Below, in pieces: positions 22,013 to 32,823 of a DNA stretch of 64,000 nt. The translations under genes and the position numbers were made by a program. Under the pieces are notes generated by a model. The model was not told where the DNA came from and ran no database searches. It worked only from the letters and a program-made list of their open reading frames with translations. The stretch's first letter is position 1. The number at the start of each line of letters is the position of its first letter. The DNA is taken from assembly GCA_020912385.1 (NCBI GenBank), contig CP087216.1, positions 1,736,001 through 1,800,000 of the forward strand. Direction: 5' to 3'. This DNA comes from Neofusicoccum parvum (lineage: Eukaryota; Ascomycota; Dothideomycetes; Botryosphaeriales; Botryosphaeriaceae).

Positions 22013-23030
22013 ATGGGCATCAACGTAATTTTGTGAATCTTCTCTTTGGGGATATGTTCCTGGGATGCAATCAAACTAACCTCCCACGCCACAGGTTCCT
22101 GGGGTCCAGGTATATGGACAGACAATTCCAGAGACAATTCCTGGATATTTAGTTATTGGACACCCGATCAGTACATATGCAGCTACTGGATATCCAATTA
22201 CCGGAATACAGCATCCTAGACCCTCGTTGCCTAGGTACAGGGCTCCTGGACAGCACATGTATGCACTACAGCCTTATAGACAGCCGCCTCATGTTCCCCA
22301 AGTCCCCAGACCCTCGGTCTCTGATCCTTCATTTCTTGGATACTGGAGTCCTGGGATTAGGGTTGTCCGATCTCAGACTATCGGAGCCCTGATTCCCGCA
22401 CCGATAGTTCCTGTACCCGGGAATCCTGCATTCCCGGCTGGCGGTTACCAGAGTACTGCACACTCGCGTCCTGAAGCCCCGTGCTCTGGATCATCCAATA
22501 CAACATCCAGTACTAGACGTCAGAGTAGTGTATTCTGTGAGGACTGCAGACAGGAGGGTCATTCGACCCGCCACCATCCTTTCTGCCTGCAGTTCCAAGA
22601 GTTCGCCCCAAGGCCGAATGCCGATCACGAGAGTGAGGTAGGACAGGTCCATTTTGTAGAGCCTGAAGCGGATGGATACCAGACTAACGAGATCGGGTCA
22701 TCCATTGGTTTCACTCATCTGACCGATTCGGCACCACGTCAACACACAGAGGATGACCCTGGCCCCCACATCTGCTATGAATGCAAGTTGGTCTTCGACA
22801 ATTGGAGAATTCTGAAGGCACACCTCCTTATTCACGGCGTCCAACTGCGCTGCGAATCCTGCAACATGGCCTTCACTGAAAAGATAGCCCTGGAAGCCCA
22901 CATGCAGACTTCTCACGCCCACATGGGTGAGCACCACATGGGCACGGCCGATCAAACACTACGCCAATATGCAGAGGAGGTTAGAAGTATGGGAGGTGGA
23001 GACGAATGCAGGAGACTAGAAACCAAATGA
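22013..23030 (+). CDS. Putative C2H2 zinc-finger protein
   Basis: The model has exon 22013-22024 (MGIN), a 70-base intron with an AAACTAACC branch site and CACAG acceptor, then exon 22095-23030, giving 315 residues. The long exon has no ATG at its start, which is why a tiny first exon is proposed. The N-terminal 120 residues are Pro/Gly/Tyr-rich with VPG, GYP and PRPS elements. Residues about 150-170 have a Cys/His cluster (CEDCRQEGHSTRHHPFC). Two canonical C2H2 fingers follow: Cys230/Cys233/His246/His250 and Cys257/Cys260/His273/His278. DNA binding is likely from the spacing; targets are unknown. It could start elsewhere (an in-frame ATG lies at 22257). Confidence 0.65.
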
Positions 23031-23740
23031 TTCACCAAGGCTGTTTCACAGGTCGAAGGGTCTCCTTCATTAGCCGTCTGAAGCAATTGACGACGATCGT
23101 TATCTGGTCTGAAGGCATCTCATTCGTTAGAGTCTATTCTTGTGGTTTTTGGCTGTCATTATTGCTGGGATGTTCCTCATGCGGTACTTGTGGAGTTGTT
23201 CTTAGGAGTATGAAGCTGCTTTCATCTGTTAGGTGCCAGCAGCTTTCAGGATCTTCAGAGCCAATCGTTATCTCTTTACCAGGATGTAAACCAGCTTCCT
23301 CTCCACCCTTCTGGTGGCTCCGATCAAGGCGTGACGGTGGAATACTCTGCATGCCACGACGACTGAAAGGCAGAGGTGTTGACTTTTCCCTTCAAGAGCC
23401 GCACGCCACGGTAGCAGCCCAGCAGCAACTCTTTCATCGATCCTTAACACAATTGGCAGATGAAACGGCGAGACGGGAGCTGCGGGGACCCATGGAAGAG
23501 GTGACGGAGATGGGAGAGGTGAGGGCGGATACGTTCGTTGCGGCGGTGCAGGTAGTGTGACCGCGGGCGGCGCTGTTCTTGGCTGGGATGATTGTGGAGA
23601 CGGCAAAGGAGGTTGAGTGGGCTGGGGATGTGGAGGGGTTGTTTGAGGAGGTGGGGAGGGATGCGGTTGAGATTGCGAGCTTGAATGTGGGTCTGACGAA
23701 GGTTAGGCTGGAGAAGAGGGTGGGTGAGTCGAAGGGGTAA
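23006..23740 (+). pseudogene. Broken ORF of unknown family after the zinc-finger gene
   Basis: A frame opens at 23006 and reads to a TGA at 23558-23560. The same frame then stays open for a further 59 codons to TAA at 23738-23740. The parts flanking the TGA look coding: amphipathic helices with ETARRELRGPMEEV before it, and AKEVEWAGDVEGLFEEV after it. So the TGA looks like a nonsense change or sits in a poorly marked 45-base intron (GTAGTG...GTGGAG). The first 100 codons are less convincing and contain one hydrophobic run. The start overlaps the zinc-finger stop. I do not recognise the family. A 6-bp hairpin lies just downstream at 23747-23760. Confidence 0.35.
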
Positions 23741-24098
23741 GGAAGTCATGGTTTACCATGGTGCATGAGTGTTAGAACGATAAGATGTCCCTCTTTGGAT
23801 TCCTATCCAAGACTCCCCATTTCCATACATTATTCTTTCATTCCATGATATTGGTGGCCTGATCGGATGTGAGCCTGTGCCGTCATAACAGGCACCCGCC
23901 CGATTTCTCTCAACCTTAAGCGTACCTTTTGCTAAAGATCGGTATGCCTTTGTTTGCACACGATTCATATCTCCTCGTTGAAATTGAGTCAAGCGAAACA
24001 AGCAGAAGGACCATATTCGCTTGAGCAGACCGCAAATGATCTAAAGCTATATTCGCTGATAGTATTCAAGATCAGAGAAACCTTGCGCACTAGTACTT
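23741..24098. other. Intergenic region between broken ORF and ABD1
   Basis: 358 AT-rich bases that hold the 3' ends of the converging units. A short hairpin (CATGGT-TT-ACCATG) lies at 23747-23760. No gene is seen. Confidence 0.4.
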
Positions 24099-25708
24099 TT
24101 ACACCTTGTAGAAGCAGAAAGCATGGTAGAAGCCTAATTGGGAGGACAGTTAGTATGGCGTTAGTCCAAAGAGTGTAGGATACTCACTCGCAGCTTCCAT
24201 CTCCTCAGAGCTGATCAACAATGGGCCGCGGTCTCTACCTCTGACGCCCATGCGTTCACTCAAAGGACCGAGTGTAGGATCGCCATTTTCTTCGTCCCAC
24301 ACCTCGTTGAAAGGTTTCCGGTATTGCAATTCCAGGTTATAGTCTTCCGCAAGACTGGATTCTCAAGGTCAGCCAAGGACCTTATATGAGTTCTGTGCGG
24401 TTGAACTTACGCTCGGAAAGCTTCCCAAGGTACGACATACTCCGGGACTGACTCCACTGCCTCCTCTAGAAAGTAGAAGTACTTCCAACCGAACGGTGGC
24501 CTGAAAACGCCGTCTACAGGAGTCTTACCAGGGAACTTGACCCGGTATATGCTATTACCCCACTCAACGGATTCATCTTTGACTTCACCGTCTTCCTTCT
24601 CAGGCTGCGGAGCTTCCTCCTTCGGCTCTTCTGCCGGCTTCTCCGGGTCCCAATCGTCGTCGCTGGCGTAGGTAGGCGATCCAGAGCCATCCACGCCATC
24701 GCTGCCGTTCGCATTCTTTCCCTTTCCATACTTCTTGTGATGCTCTTCCACCTTTGCTGAGAGGATGTCTGAGTTAGGAATGACGCCGATAAACCTTCCT
24801 CCCTTCTTCAAGGAGCCGGCAACATTGCGAAGCATGCCACGGGCCTTGTGTTCGCTTTCGAAAGCGTAGTGCATACAGAACATCATCGTGACAACGTCGA
24901 AGCCTCCGCCTCCGAACCGCCCCGCACCACCGCTGTCCGGACCGACACTAGGATCGATGCCCACTTCCTGAATGATGGGGATTTCGCCAAGCCACTCGCC
25001 ATATCCATCCTTTGCGAAGAATTCAGCATGGAAGACATGCTGCGGTCGGCCGCGGTAGGGCTTCCTCTTCATCTGCTCGTAACGCCCCTTCGCCTGGTCA
25101 ATTGAGACATCTGCAGGATCAATGCCCACGTACAAGTCGACACGACGAGGAGCTGACTGCCACTTTTGGAGATCTCCGCCCTTACCACATCCGATGTCCA
25201 AAACCAGAATGTTGTCTCCACGTCTTGCCTCTCCCAATGACTCGTCGCCGGGCGAGAACTTTTGGATTATGCAGGACTTGACCCAGTTGTTAAAGCTGCG
25301 GAGTCCCTTGATCTTGCTGTCTGTCTTACGCCACTCACGGCCTCGCTCTGGCACCGCATTGTAGTGCTGCTTCACCACATCGCCTACTCCTCTTGCGGCG
25401 GCAGCAGCCTGTCTTTCCCTTTCGAGCTCCCGCTCGCGTTCTTCCTGGCGGCGACGGGCAGCTTCGCGTTCGGCTTGGCTGATGCGTGCAGCACCTCCAG
25501 GGCGCTTCAGTTGGCGAGGTGGTGAGCGCGAGGGCGAACGCCGAGGGCTGGGGTCTCTCGCATCGGATCGGGGCTTGTCCGGGCCTGGAGGAGGTCGTCG
25601 GTTGTTGCGGGCACCGGCGCCGGGGCGCTTGCGAGGAGGCGACCGTGACCTGGAGCGGGTGCGGCCGCGCTTGTGGCTGCTCGAAGGAAACCCTCGTTCT
25701 TGCGGCAT
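24099..25708 (-). CDS. ABD1: mRNA cap guanine-N7 methyltransferase
   Basis: On the minus strand the exons are 25708-24411, 24354-24188 and 24133-24099, for 499 residues. The open frame runs upstream to 25963 only from a TTG codon; 25708 is the first good ATG (MPQERGF). The N-terminus (1-110) is an RS/RP-rich basic tail. The methyltransferase core starts near residue 112 (VVKQHYN), with SAM motif I at about 168-178 (LVLDIGCGKGGDL), motif DLYVGIDPADVSI, and post-I FDVVTMMFCMHYAF. An acidic insert of about 50 residues precedes GWKYFYFLEEAVESVPEYVVPW. The last exons add the conserved NEVWDEE...LGPLSERMGV region and a FYHAFCFYKV tail. It methylates the GpppN cap at N7 in the nucleus. Introns are 56 and 54 bases. 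Confidence 0.93.
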
Positions 25709-26122
25709 GGTGAAGCGGGGCTCTCGTGTGCGTGAGAGCGGCTGCGAAGGTCGGTGCTGCTCTGCAGGGCGTGGGGGTTGCGACCCTGACAATGGAGGCC
25801 GGCGACGTGGGGCTTTCCGCAGATGGGCGCCAGAGATTCGTCTAGGTGAGCGCAGGAGCAAGCAATGGGGCAGGGCTGTGGAGTTTGATGCTGCAAGGGA
25901 GCTGCGAGCGGCTCTCGAGAGCTGTTTCTGCCGCACCTGGGCTGCACCTGCTTGTGACGCCAAACGCCCCGAAGAAGCGCCGGCCAGCAGCTACGACAGC
26001 TTCCACCACCACGCCGCCACAGCCCATAGCTCCGTCACCTCCACCCTCCCTCGCCATCTACCCGCAACCCGGCCCACCTCCATCTCTCTTCCTCCGCCGC
26101 CCGTCCCCGCCCCCTGCCCGCC
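25709..26122. promoter_or_regulatory. Shared divergent promoter region ABD1 / RPN7
   Basis: 414 bases separate the two ATG codons. Just before RPN7 there is a strongly C-rich leader (CCTCCGCCGCCC type). Frames open through this segment on both strands, but they lack ATG starts or domain similarity. Confidence 0.45.
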
Positions 26123-27703
26123 ATGGGAGACCCGCAGTACGCCAAGTACCCCGACCTCCAGCTGTCGCAGCACATCTTCCACATCACCAACCCGTACTCG
26201 TCCAAGACCACCCAGGAATCCTCGCTGAAGATCCTCCAAGATGCCATCAAGGAGCACAAGATGGCGCCCCTCTACCGCCACCTGGCGCATCCTTCGGAGG
26301 GTATCCTGAATGCCCCCGGCGAGGGTTCCGCGCAGTCGCCGTTCCGCCCGAGGCGGGCATCTTCCAGCGTCGGAAGCCTGCTGGCACCCACCAAGCAACC
26401 GGCCTTGAATGTCACCTTACCCTGGGATGAGAAGCTCTACGAGGAGCTGAAGGCCGACAACGAGAAGGAGCTGGAGGCGATACAGAAGGAGGAGGACGAG
26501 GCAGTCGAGAAGGCTGGCGAGACTGAGATTCAGACGGCAAGAGGCAAGAGGGCGGAGTTCTGGACTCGCGTCGGAGACAAGGTATGCTTGCAGCTTTATA
26601 CATATCGGGCAACCGTCTAACTATGGTGTTTGATCAGGACAAGGCAATTGCCGCCTACGAAACCGTCTTCGAGAACACGGGTATCCTCGGCACCAAGATC
26701 GATATCGTCCTCGCCATAATCCGCATCGGCCTCTTCTTCGGCGACAAGATTCTGGTAAAGAAGTCGGTGGAGCGTGCCACCGCGCTCGTCGAGAGTGGTG
26801 GCGACTGGGACCGCCGCAACCGCCTAAAGGCGTACTCTGGTCTGCACCACCTCACTGTCCGCAGCTACAGCCAGGCAGCGCCGCTGTTGCTTGACAGTCT
26901 GTCAACCTTCACTAGCTACGAGCTCTGCAGCTACTCTTCCCTCGTCATCTACGCCGTCCTTGCTGGATCAGTCTCCCTGAAGCGTGTGGACTTCAAGTCC
27001 AAGGTTGTCGATGCGCCGGAGATCAGGGCAATTCTCGGAAACGATGGAGAGGAGAAGCTTTCAGCCCTGACCGGCGCTGTTTCTTCGGGCCCTGCTGCGG
27101 GTGACGAAGAGATGGGCGACGACCAGACCTCCTCTGCCACACCCGGAACTGCTGCAATTAACCTCACTACATTGGGCCAAACGGGCACGGACACTGAGAT
27201 ACAGATTGACTTTAGCCCGCTGGCAAATCTGGTCAACAGCCTGTACCAGGGCAACTACCGCAACTTCTTCCTGGCTCTGGCCGCGGTGGAGGAGAAGTTC
27301 CTCAGCAAAGACCGCTACCTGTACGAGCACCGCGGCTGGTTTGTCCGCGAGATGCGGCTGCGCGGCTACCAGCAGCTCCTGCAGAGCTACAGGGTGGTTG
27401 GCCTCCAGAGCATGGCCAACGACTTCGGCGTTTCGGTCGACTTCCTCGACAAGTGAGTCACTTCGGCCCGGAATGTTTTGGTGAGGTAATATGCTAACAT
27501 GTCACGACAGGGATCTCTCAAAATTCATTGCGGCAGACCGCGTGCCGTGTACGGTGGACCGTGTCCGCGGCATCATTGAGACGAACCGGCCGGACGACAA
27601 GAACAAGCAGTACAACGACGTGGTCAAGCAGGGCGACCAGCTGATCACAAAGCTGCAGAAGTACGGGCAGACGGTCAGGCTCCGGGGCAGCGAGCGGGGT
27701 TGA
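26123..27703 (+). CDS. RPN7: 26S proteasome regulatory subunit Rpn7 (PSMD6)
   Basis: Exons are 26123-26581, 26638-27452 and 27511-27703, for 488 residues. It is a lid subunit of the 19S particle. The N-terminus has YAKYPDLQLSQHIF and an acidic helix (ADNEKELEAIQKEEDEA). TPR-like helices follow (DKAIAAYETVFENTG, RIGLFFGDKILVKKSVERA, RLKAYSGLHHLTVRSY). A PCI domain covers about 330-460 (YLYEHRGWFVREMRLRGYQQLLQSYRVV...FGVSVDFLDKDLSKFIA). The end, CTVDRVRGIIETNRPD and YNDVVKQGDQLITKLQKYGQ, is diagnostic of Rpn7. Compared with yeast it carries an insertion with an acidic EEMGDDQTS loop. Introns are 56 and 58 bases with CTAAC branch sites. Confidence 0.94.
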
Positions 27704-28614
27704 GCATGCGGCTCGCGGTCGTAGCTAGGACTGGGCGGAAAATTTGTAATGGCCAAAGACAGACAGAGCAGGAAGCGCACAGAGCATAAACCACCCACGA
27801 TAGAGTAATGCTTATCGCGAAACTCCGCTATCTGACGACGCACAGTCGCACACGGTTGCACCAGTCGGACTCAACGCGAAGCTAAGCTGCGGCATCGGCC
27901 ATGGCGGGAAGGCAGCCTCCGTGCCGCGGACAAGCTTATTTTAAAAAGATGCCGTGCCGTCGCCTTGTTTGCATGCTGTTGCTCACCCCCAACAGCTCCC
28001 AGCTCCCTCGCGCCCGCTGTCTGCCCTGTTCCTGGTGAGTCGCCGCGCCGCCGTCCTCTTTGCAGCTCGATAAGCGACCGGCGATCTCGGACCAGCGACA
28101 CGGCTGAGATAGGCGACATGCGTTGACCAACCGCCGCCAAGCTAATTACATCAGGGTCGCAGTCGCAGCACAGCACTCAGCGCGTCGCAGGTAGTAGCAC
28201 CGTGGAACGAGGCCGCCCGGCGACAGCCCACACCCCACGCGTGAGTTGCGCGAAGTCACCATGGCCGCGCGCCGTCTGACACCGGGGCGCCCGATGAGGA
28301 CGTTCCTGTCATGCGAACGAGTCACCCCGGCGTCCCTGGACTCGCCGATTTGCGGTACGAGAAGTCTCTCCACGCGCCTACCCCACTGCCCGGAAACCCT
28401 GCGCCGATGACGGCCACATGCTCCCACACGGGCCAAGCCGTACCCTTTGACCTGTCTTTTCGCCAGCGCTGGACAAACTCCCGCAACACGGTGCTAACAA
28501 ACCAGTCAAATAGCTGCCGCCGCCATCTCCAGACTCCGCGCCGTGCCCCGCCTTCCTCGCTCGCCTCCGTTTTCCTCCGCCTTCGCTGCCCGCACTTTTT
28601 CCACCACGCACAAC
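27704..28614. other. Intergenic region and probable spliced 5' leader of alanine aminotransferase
   Basis: The first part is the RPN7 3' end. From about 28507 the sequence is open in frame with the aminotransferase and reads like a mitochondrial presequence (AAAISRLRAVPRLPR...AARTFSTTHN) but has no ATG. An acceptor-like GCTAACAAACCAG ends at 28505 and another AG is at 28512-28513. One phase-compatible upstream exon would be 28418-28439 (ATG, donor GTACCC). Confidence 0.45.
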
Positions 28615-30167
28615 ATGAAGGCCCTCACCATTGACAACATCAACCCGCACATCAAGGCGGCAAAGTACGCCGTGCGTGGCGAGCTTGCAGTCAAGAGTGA
28701 GGAGTACCGCGCTCGTCTGGCCAAGGGCGACAAGGGCGACCTGCCCTTCGACACAGTCATCTCTGCCAACATCGGCAACCCGCAGCAGCTCGATCAGAAG
28801 CCCATCACATTCTTCCGCCAGGTCGCCAGTCTTCTGGAGAACCCGAAGCTGCTGGAGCATGAGGACGTGCTGAAGAGCGCTCTGGGATACAAGCAGGACG
28901 TAATCGACAGGGCGCACAAGCTGCTCAAGGACGTCGGCAGCGTGGGCGCCTACAGCCAGAGCCAGGGTGCTCCCGGAATTAGGGACGAGGTTGCCAAGTT
29001 TATCGAGAGTACGTGTCTCAGCGCATCGTGGTGTGACTTTTTCTTCGGTGCTGACCCTTGCAGGACGCGACGGCTACCCGGCGGACCCCGCCAACATTTT
29101 CCTCAGCAACGGCGCCTCTGCTGGTGTGAACGCGCTCCTGCACGTCATTTGCCAGAATGAGAAGAGTGGCATCCTCATCCCGATCCCTCAGTACCCTCTG
29201 TACACCGCCACTCTCTCCATCCTGAACGCCACGCCCGTACCATACTACCTCGATGAGTCAGCGCACTGGGGAACCAGCCTGGCGGATATTAAGGCCAGTT
29301 ACGAGAAGGCTGTTGCCGACGGCGTTGATGTGCGCGCCATCGTCGTAATCAACCCTGGCAACCCCACTGGTGCCAGCCTGAGTGCGGCCGATATCCGTGG
29401 CGTTCTGGAGTTCGCCGCGGAGAAGAAGCTGGTCGTGATGGCGGACGAGGTCTACCAGACGAACGTCTTCGTTGGCGAGTTCATCTCCTTCAAGAAGGCG
29501 CTGCGTGACCTGCAGAAGGAGCAGCCCGGCAAGTTCGACGAGCTGGAGCTTGCATCCCTGCACTCCGTGTCCAAAGGCATGGTTGGCGAGTGCGGCCACC
29601 GTGGTGGTTACTACGAGATGGTCGGATTCGACCCTCAGGTCAAGGACGAGATTTACAAGTTCGTCTCCATCCAGCTTTGCCCGCCTGTCATCGGTCAGTG
29701 CATCGTCGAGATGATGGTCAACCCTCCCAAGGAGGACGGGCCGAGTTACCCACTGTACCAGCACGAGTACGACAGCATCTTCAGGAGCCTCTACGAGCGC
29801 GCAAACGCGCTGTACGATGCCTTCAAGAAGATGGAGGGTGTTGAGTGCGCTTCTCCAGCCGTAAGTTTGACTCTGTTCATTGGAATTGCATAAGCTGACT
29901 AGTACCAATCAGGGCTCGATGTACCTTTTCCCGACTATTACGCTTCCCCCCAAGGCTATTGAGCAGGCTAAGAAGGAGGGCCGCCAAGCTGACGAGTTCT
30001 ACGCACTGCGCATGCTCGATGCGACGGGTGTCTGCACCGTTCCCGGCTCCGGTTTCGGCCAGAAGGAGGGAACGTACCACTTCCGCACCACTTTCCTCGC
30101 ACCTGGCACTGACTGGGTCGGCCGCATTGTGGAGTTCCACCGCAAGTTCATGGAGGAGTTCAAGTAG
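28615..30167 (+). CDS. Alanine aminotransferase (glutamate-pyruvate transaminase)
   Basis: The core model has exons 28615-29008, 29064-29860 and 29913-30167, giving 481 residues from MKALTIDNIN. It is a class I/II aminotransferase interconverting alanine + 2-oxoglutarate with pyruvate + glutamate. Visible landmarks are IGNPQQLDQKPITFFRQV, GAYSQSQGAPGIRDEVAKFI, the NPGNPTG signature, MADEVYQTNVF, and the PLP lysine Lys302 in SVSKGMVGECGHRGG. It closes with the conserved PGSGFGQKEGTYHFRTTFL block. Upstream of the ATG, 36 further in-frame codons resemble a mitochondrial targeting peptide. A longer, matrix-targeted isoform from a spliced leader is therefore plausible beside the cytosolic one. Introns are 55 and 52 bases. 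Confidence 0.93.
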
Positions 30168-30960
30168 ATGCAACGATCGGCACAAAAGATACGAGGAGTC
30201 TCGGGTAGAATGGGAACCGAGGGAAGTAGAGCATTTCGGTTGTATGATGAAAGCATCTAGCGCTGGGCCTTGTACAGTTGGAGAATACCCGCTTTACACG
30301 CATATTGGGATATGAAGAATCATAAAGCCTCTGCTTACTGAGAAGTGAGACCTAAGGAGTTGAAACAGGTGAGCTCGGCCGAAGCGACGGGTCATCCACT
30401 CGGAGCGCGTCGGTTCTCTCCACCACTGCAGCCCGTCAGCAACAACGCTTTCGACTACGCGTCAAAATATGCGGGCCACGCCAGCAACTATACGTCTCGA
30501 ATGGGCGCATTGCCAACAAATTGCTACCTATTTGAGTTTAGGCTTATTCCCCGCAATCGGGTTGCGGCGACCCCTCGCAAGCGTGCGGCTCCCCTCATCA
30601 ATCCCGACGCAAATCTTACCTCGCAACTCCCAACCTAAATCCAATCCAGTGAGATCATAAGGCTGAAGATCACACAAAATCCCGTCTAAGCCCAGCCTCA
30701 CGGCGAGGCTGATGCTGACAGCCGGAACGCGTCAGCCCTCTTGCTTGACTCCGGACTCCGGGGTTTTCTTTCGCGTCGGGTGGTCATGTTTGCCATGACG
30801 TTGGATTCGAGGGACGCGTATGTTGGCTTGGGGTTACCTATATATGCAGGTCCTCTGCAGCTCTTGTGTCATTCCCTTTCACTTTATCCGCAAGCTTCTT
30901 GGTTTCTTATCTCGCTCTCGCCGCAAACCCTCATCCAACCAACACACCAACACCCTCGAG
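30168..30960. other. Intergenic region with TATA box of the Trp-rich gene
   Basis: About 790 bases. A TATATAT element at 30839-30845 lies roughly 120 bases before the next ATG. A hairpin with a 6-bp GC-rich stem (AGCCTC/GAGGCT) is near 30694-30710. No gene is apparent. Confidence 0.5.
30839..30845 (+). promoter_or_regulatory. TATA box of the Trp-rich GPI protein gene
   Basis: TATATAT lies about 120 bases upstream of the ATG at 30961 and is followed by a pyrimidine-rich leader. A strong TATA box suggests regulated or high-level expression, which is common for wall proteins. Confidence 0.55.
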
Positions 30961-31758
30961 ATGATGAACCCAATCCTCTACGCGACGGCCTTCGTCGCTG
31001 CCCTCGTCGCTCCGGCTGCTGCTCAGCCCGGAGGACCCTGGGGCACTGGCACCAGCGCATGGTCAGGCGCGCCGTCTGACTGGACTACAAGATCGGACTG
31101 GTCCGCGTGGACCAGCGCAAACTCGGATTGGGCGTCGTGGGCCAGCGCCAGCAAGTGGCCGACCAACTCCAATGGTGACTGGGATCCCTCTGTCTGGAGC
31201 ACCGCCACCAAGCCGTGGACCACCGGCGGTCCATGGAGCACCGGCGGCCCTTGGTCCACCGGCGGACCCTGGGGAGGACCTGGCGGCCCTGGCTCTGGGC
31301 CTGGCGGCTGGGGTGGCAAGGGCGGTCCCTTCGGCGGCAGCCACCCGTGGGGCCCGTGGAAGTCGGACGGCTCGTGGACGTCGGGCGCGTGGACCAACTG
31401 GTGGGGAGGCTCTGCCTGCCCGGCCAGCACCTGGTCCGGCTGGACGGACGGCCCGTGGGGCACCAGCGCGCCCTGGACCACCTGGAGCGGCTGCTCGGCC
31501 TCCACCACTGCGACTTCGACCTACACGACCACCCCGGTGACCGGCAGCATAACCGGCACCCCCGTCGTCGCGACCTCATACGGCGTCAAGGTCGCCGAGG
31601 CGACCGCTCAGGCGCAGTCCGGCTCCGCTGCCTCGACCGGCGGCAGCGCGAGCGCGACGGCGGGCAGCTCGTCCGGCTCCGACAGCGCGGGCACCACGGT
31701 GACGGTTGCGTTCGGCACCGTTGCGGCGGCCATGTTCGCTGCCATGCTGATGCTGTAA
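30961..31758 (+). CDS. Secreted Trp/Gly/Ser-rich protein, probable GPI-anchored cell-wall protein
   Basis: A single exon of 265 residues, starting at tandem ATGs. A signal peptide covers residues 1 to about 22 (ILYATAFVAALVAPAAA). The mature part has about 26 tryptophans in the first 180 residues, arranged as SDW, SAW and GPW units, with a near-perfect tandem GGPWST repeat followed by glycine-rich sequence. Two cysteines bracket a Trp-rich loop (SACPAST...SGCSAST). A Ser/Thr-rich stalk, likely O-glycosylated, leads to a small-residue omega site (SSGSDSAG) and a hydrophobic tail, a GPI-attachment pattern. No enzymatic domain is recognised. Frame extension upstream to 30820 crosses the TATA box and is rejected. 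Confidence 0.8.
   Translation: MMNPILYATAFVAALVAPAAAQPGGPWGTGTSAWSGAPSDWTTRSDWSAWTSANSDWASWASASKWPTNSNGDWDPSVWSTATKPWTTGGPWSTGGPWSTGGPWGGPGGPGSGPGGWGGKGGPFGGSHPWGPWKSDGSWTSGAWTNWWGGSACPASTWSGWTDGPWGTSAPWTTWSGCSASTTATSTYTTTPVTGSITGTPVVATSYGVKVAEATAQAQSGSAASTGGSASATAGSSSGSDSAGTTVTVAFGTVAAAMFAAMLML
31222..31280 (+). repeat. Intragenic GGPWST tandem repeat
   Basis: Two to three adjacent 18-base units encode GGPWST within the Trp-rich wall protein. DNA copies differ at third positions, so this is an older or selected expansion. Confidence 0.7.
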
Positions 31759-32823
31759 AAACGTGTTGGAGCGGCTCTTCGACGACAAACGCATTTGATA
31801 TCCACGAACTGGTGTTTGGCTGGATGCAGATTGGACAAAGCTTGGTTTTTACTTCTTGAGGAAATCATCATCATGGTCGCCTTATATCCCGGTCTTTGAA
31901 GGTGTAGCGTGAGCAGTGCGTTCTTGACGACTCTCTTTTTACGTTCGGCTGTACTTTAGCATTAGTCTGGTCCGGCATAATGAACTCTATTTTAACTTCA
32001 TAATGACGATGTTCTGTTGGTTCGACCCATTGCTGCTTGCGGCACAAGATTGGCTTTGGAATTACTTAACTGTCGAAGCAGCGTGTCGTGAGGTTGGTCA
32101 CAAGGCAGTTGGGGGTGCGGAGAGGGTCGGGGAAGGAAAGACTCGATGCCAAATCCCAGGGCACGAAGCAGGCACATGTTTCCCCACGTGTGACGGAGCT
32201 CGACGCTCAGCGGCTGGGCGCGCTGATTCGTAGCAGCGCCGGCAATGGCGCGGGGTGTGCAGGAGGGGGCATTCCCGCGGCCTAGAAAGGTATTTAGTTT
32301 GATTCGACAGCTCTCGAAAGAGGCGTGCGGCTTCCCGACGGACTCCAAGCTTGTCAGCAGTCGATCAGTGTCGAGTCATCGTAATAAGTCGTTGCCTTAT
32401 CACCAGCACTCGCCTAATCGCCGCACGCCGGTCCCGCGGAAGCTCATCGTCATCGACCTCCCCTCGCCCACGCTGCCGCCGCCCGCTAAGCTCCCGTCCG
32501 CCACCGTCTATCGCACTGCTGCCTCAACACCCACCCAAAATCCGCGTCGCCTCACGTCGCACCCACGCATAGACCGTCGCTCTCCCATCTCGCAAGCCTT
32601 CGCATTCTCGACACGCGCCCATCGCTTCGCTACCCCGCGCTTTATCAACAGCATCCGCCACCTGTCATCGTTGGGTCACACTTCGCCCGCGGCCGTCTCC
32701 CCCTCCTCCGGAGCCGTCCTCTACGCTTCGCACACGCACCTTTAAACAGGCTTTGACTCTAAGTGGTCATAGCGAGGTGCACCTGTCGAAGCTACGGGAA
32801 CGTCTCCCATCACAATTCAGCAC
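31759..32823. other. Intergenic region before the IBTK-like gene
   Basis: About 1.07 kb. The first third is AT-rich and probably the 3' end of the Trp-rich gene. From about 32390 it is very C-rich, typical of a long fungal 5' leader. An open frame at 32245-32745 is Arg/Ser/Pro-rich without a domain and was not called. Confidence 0.5.
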
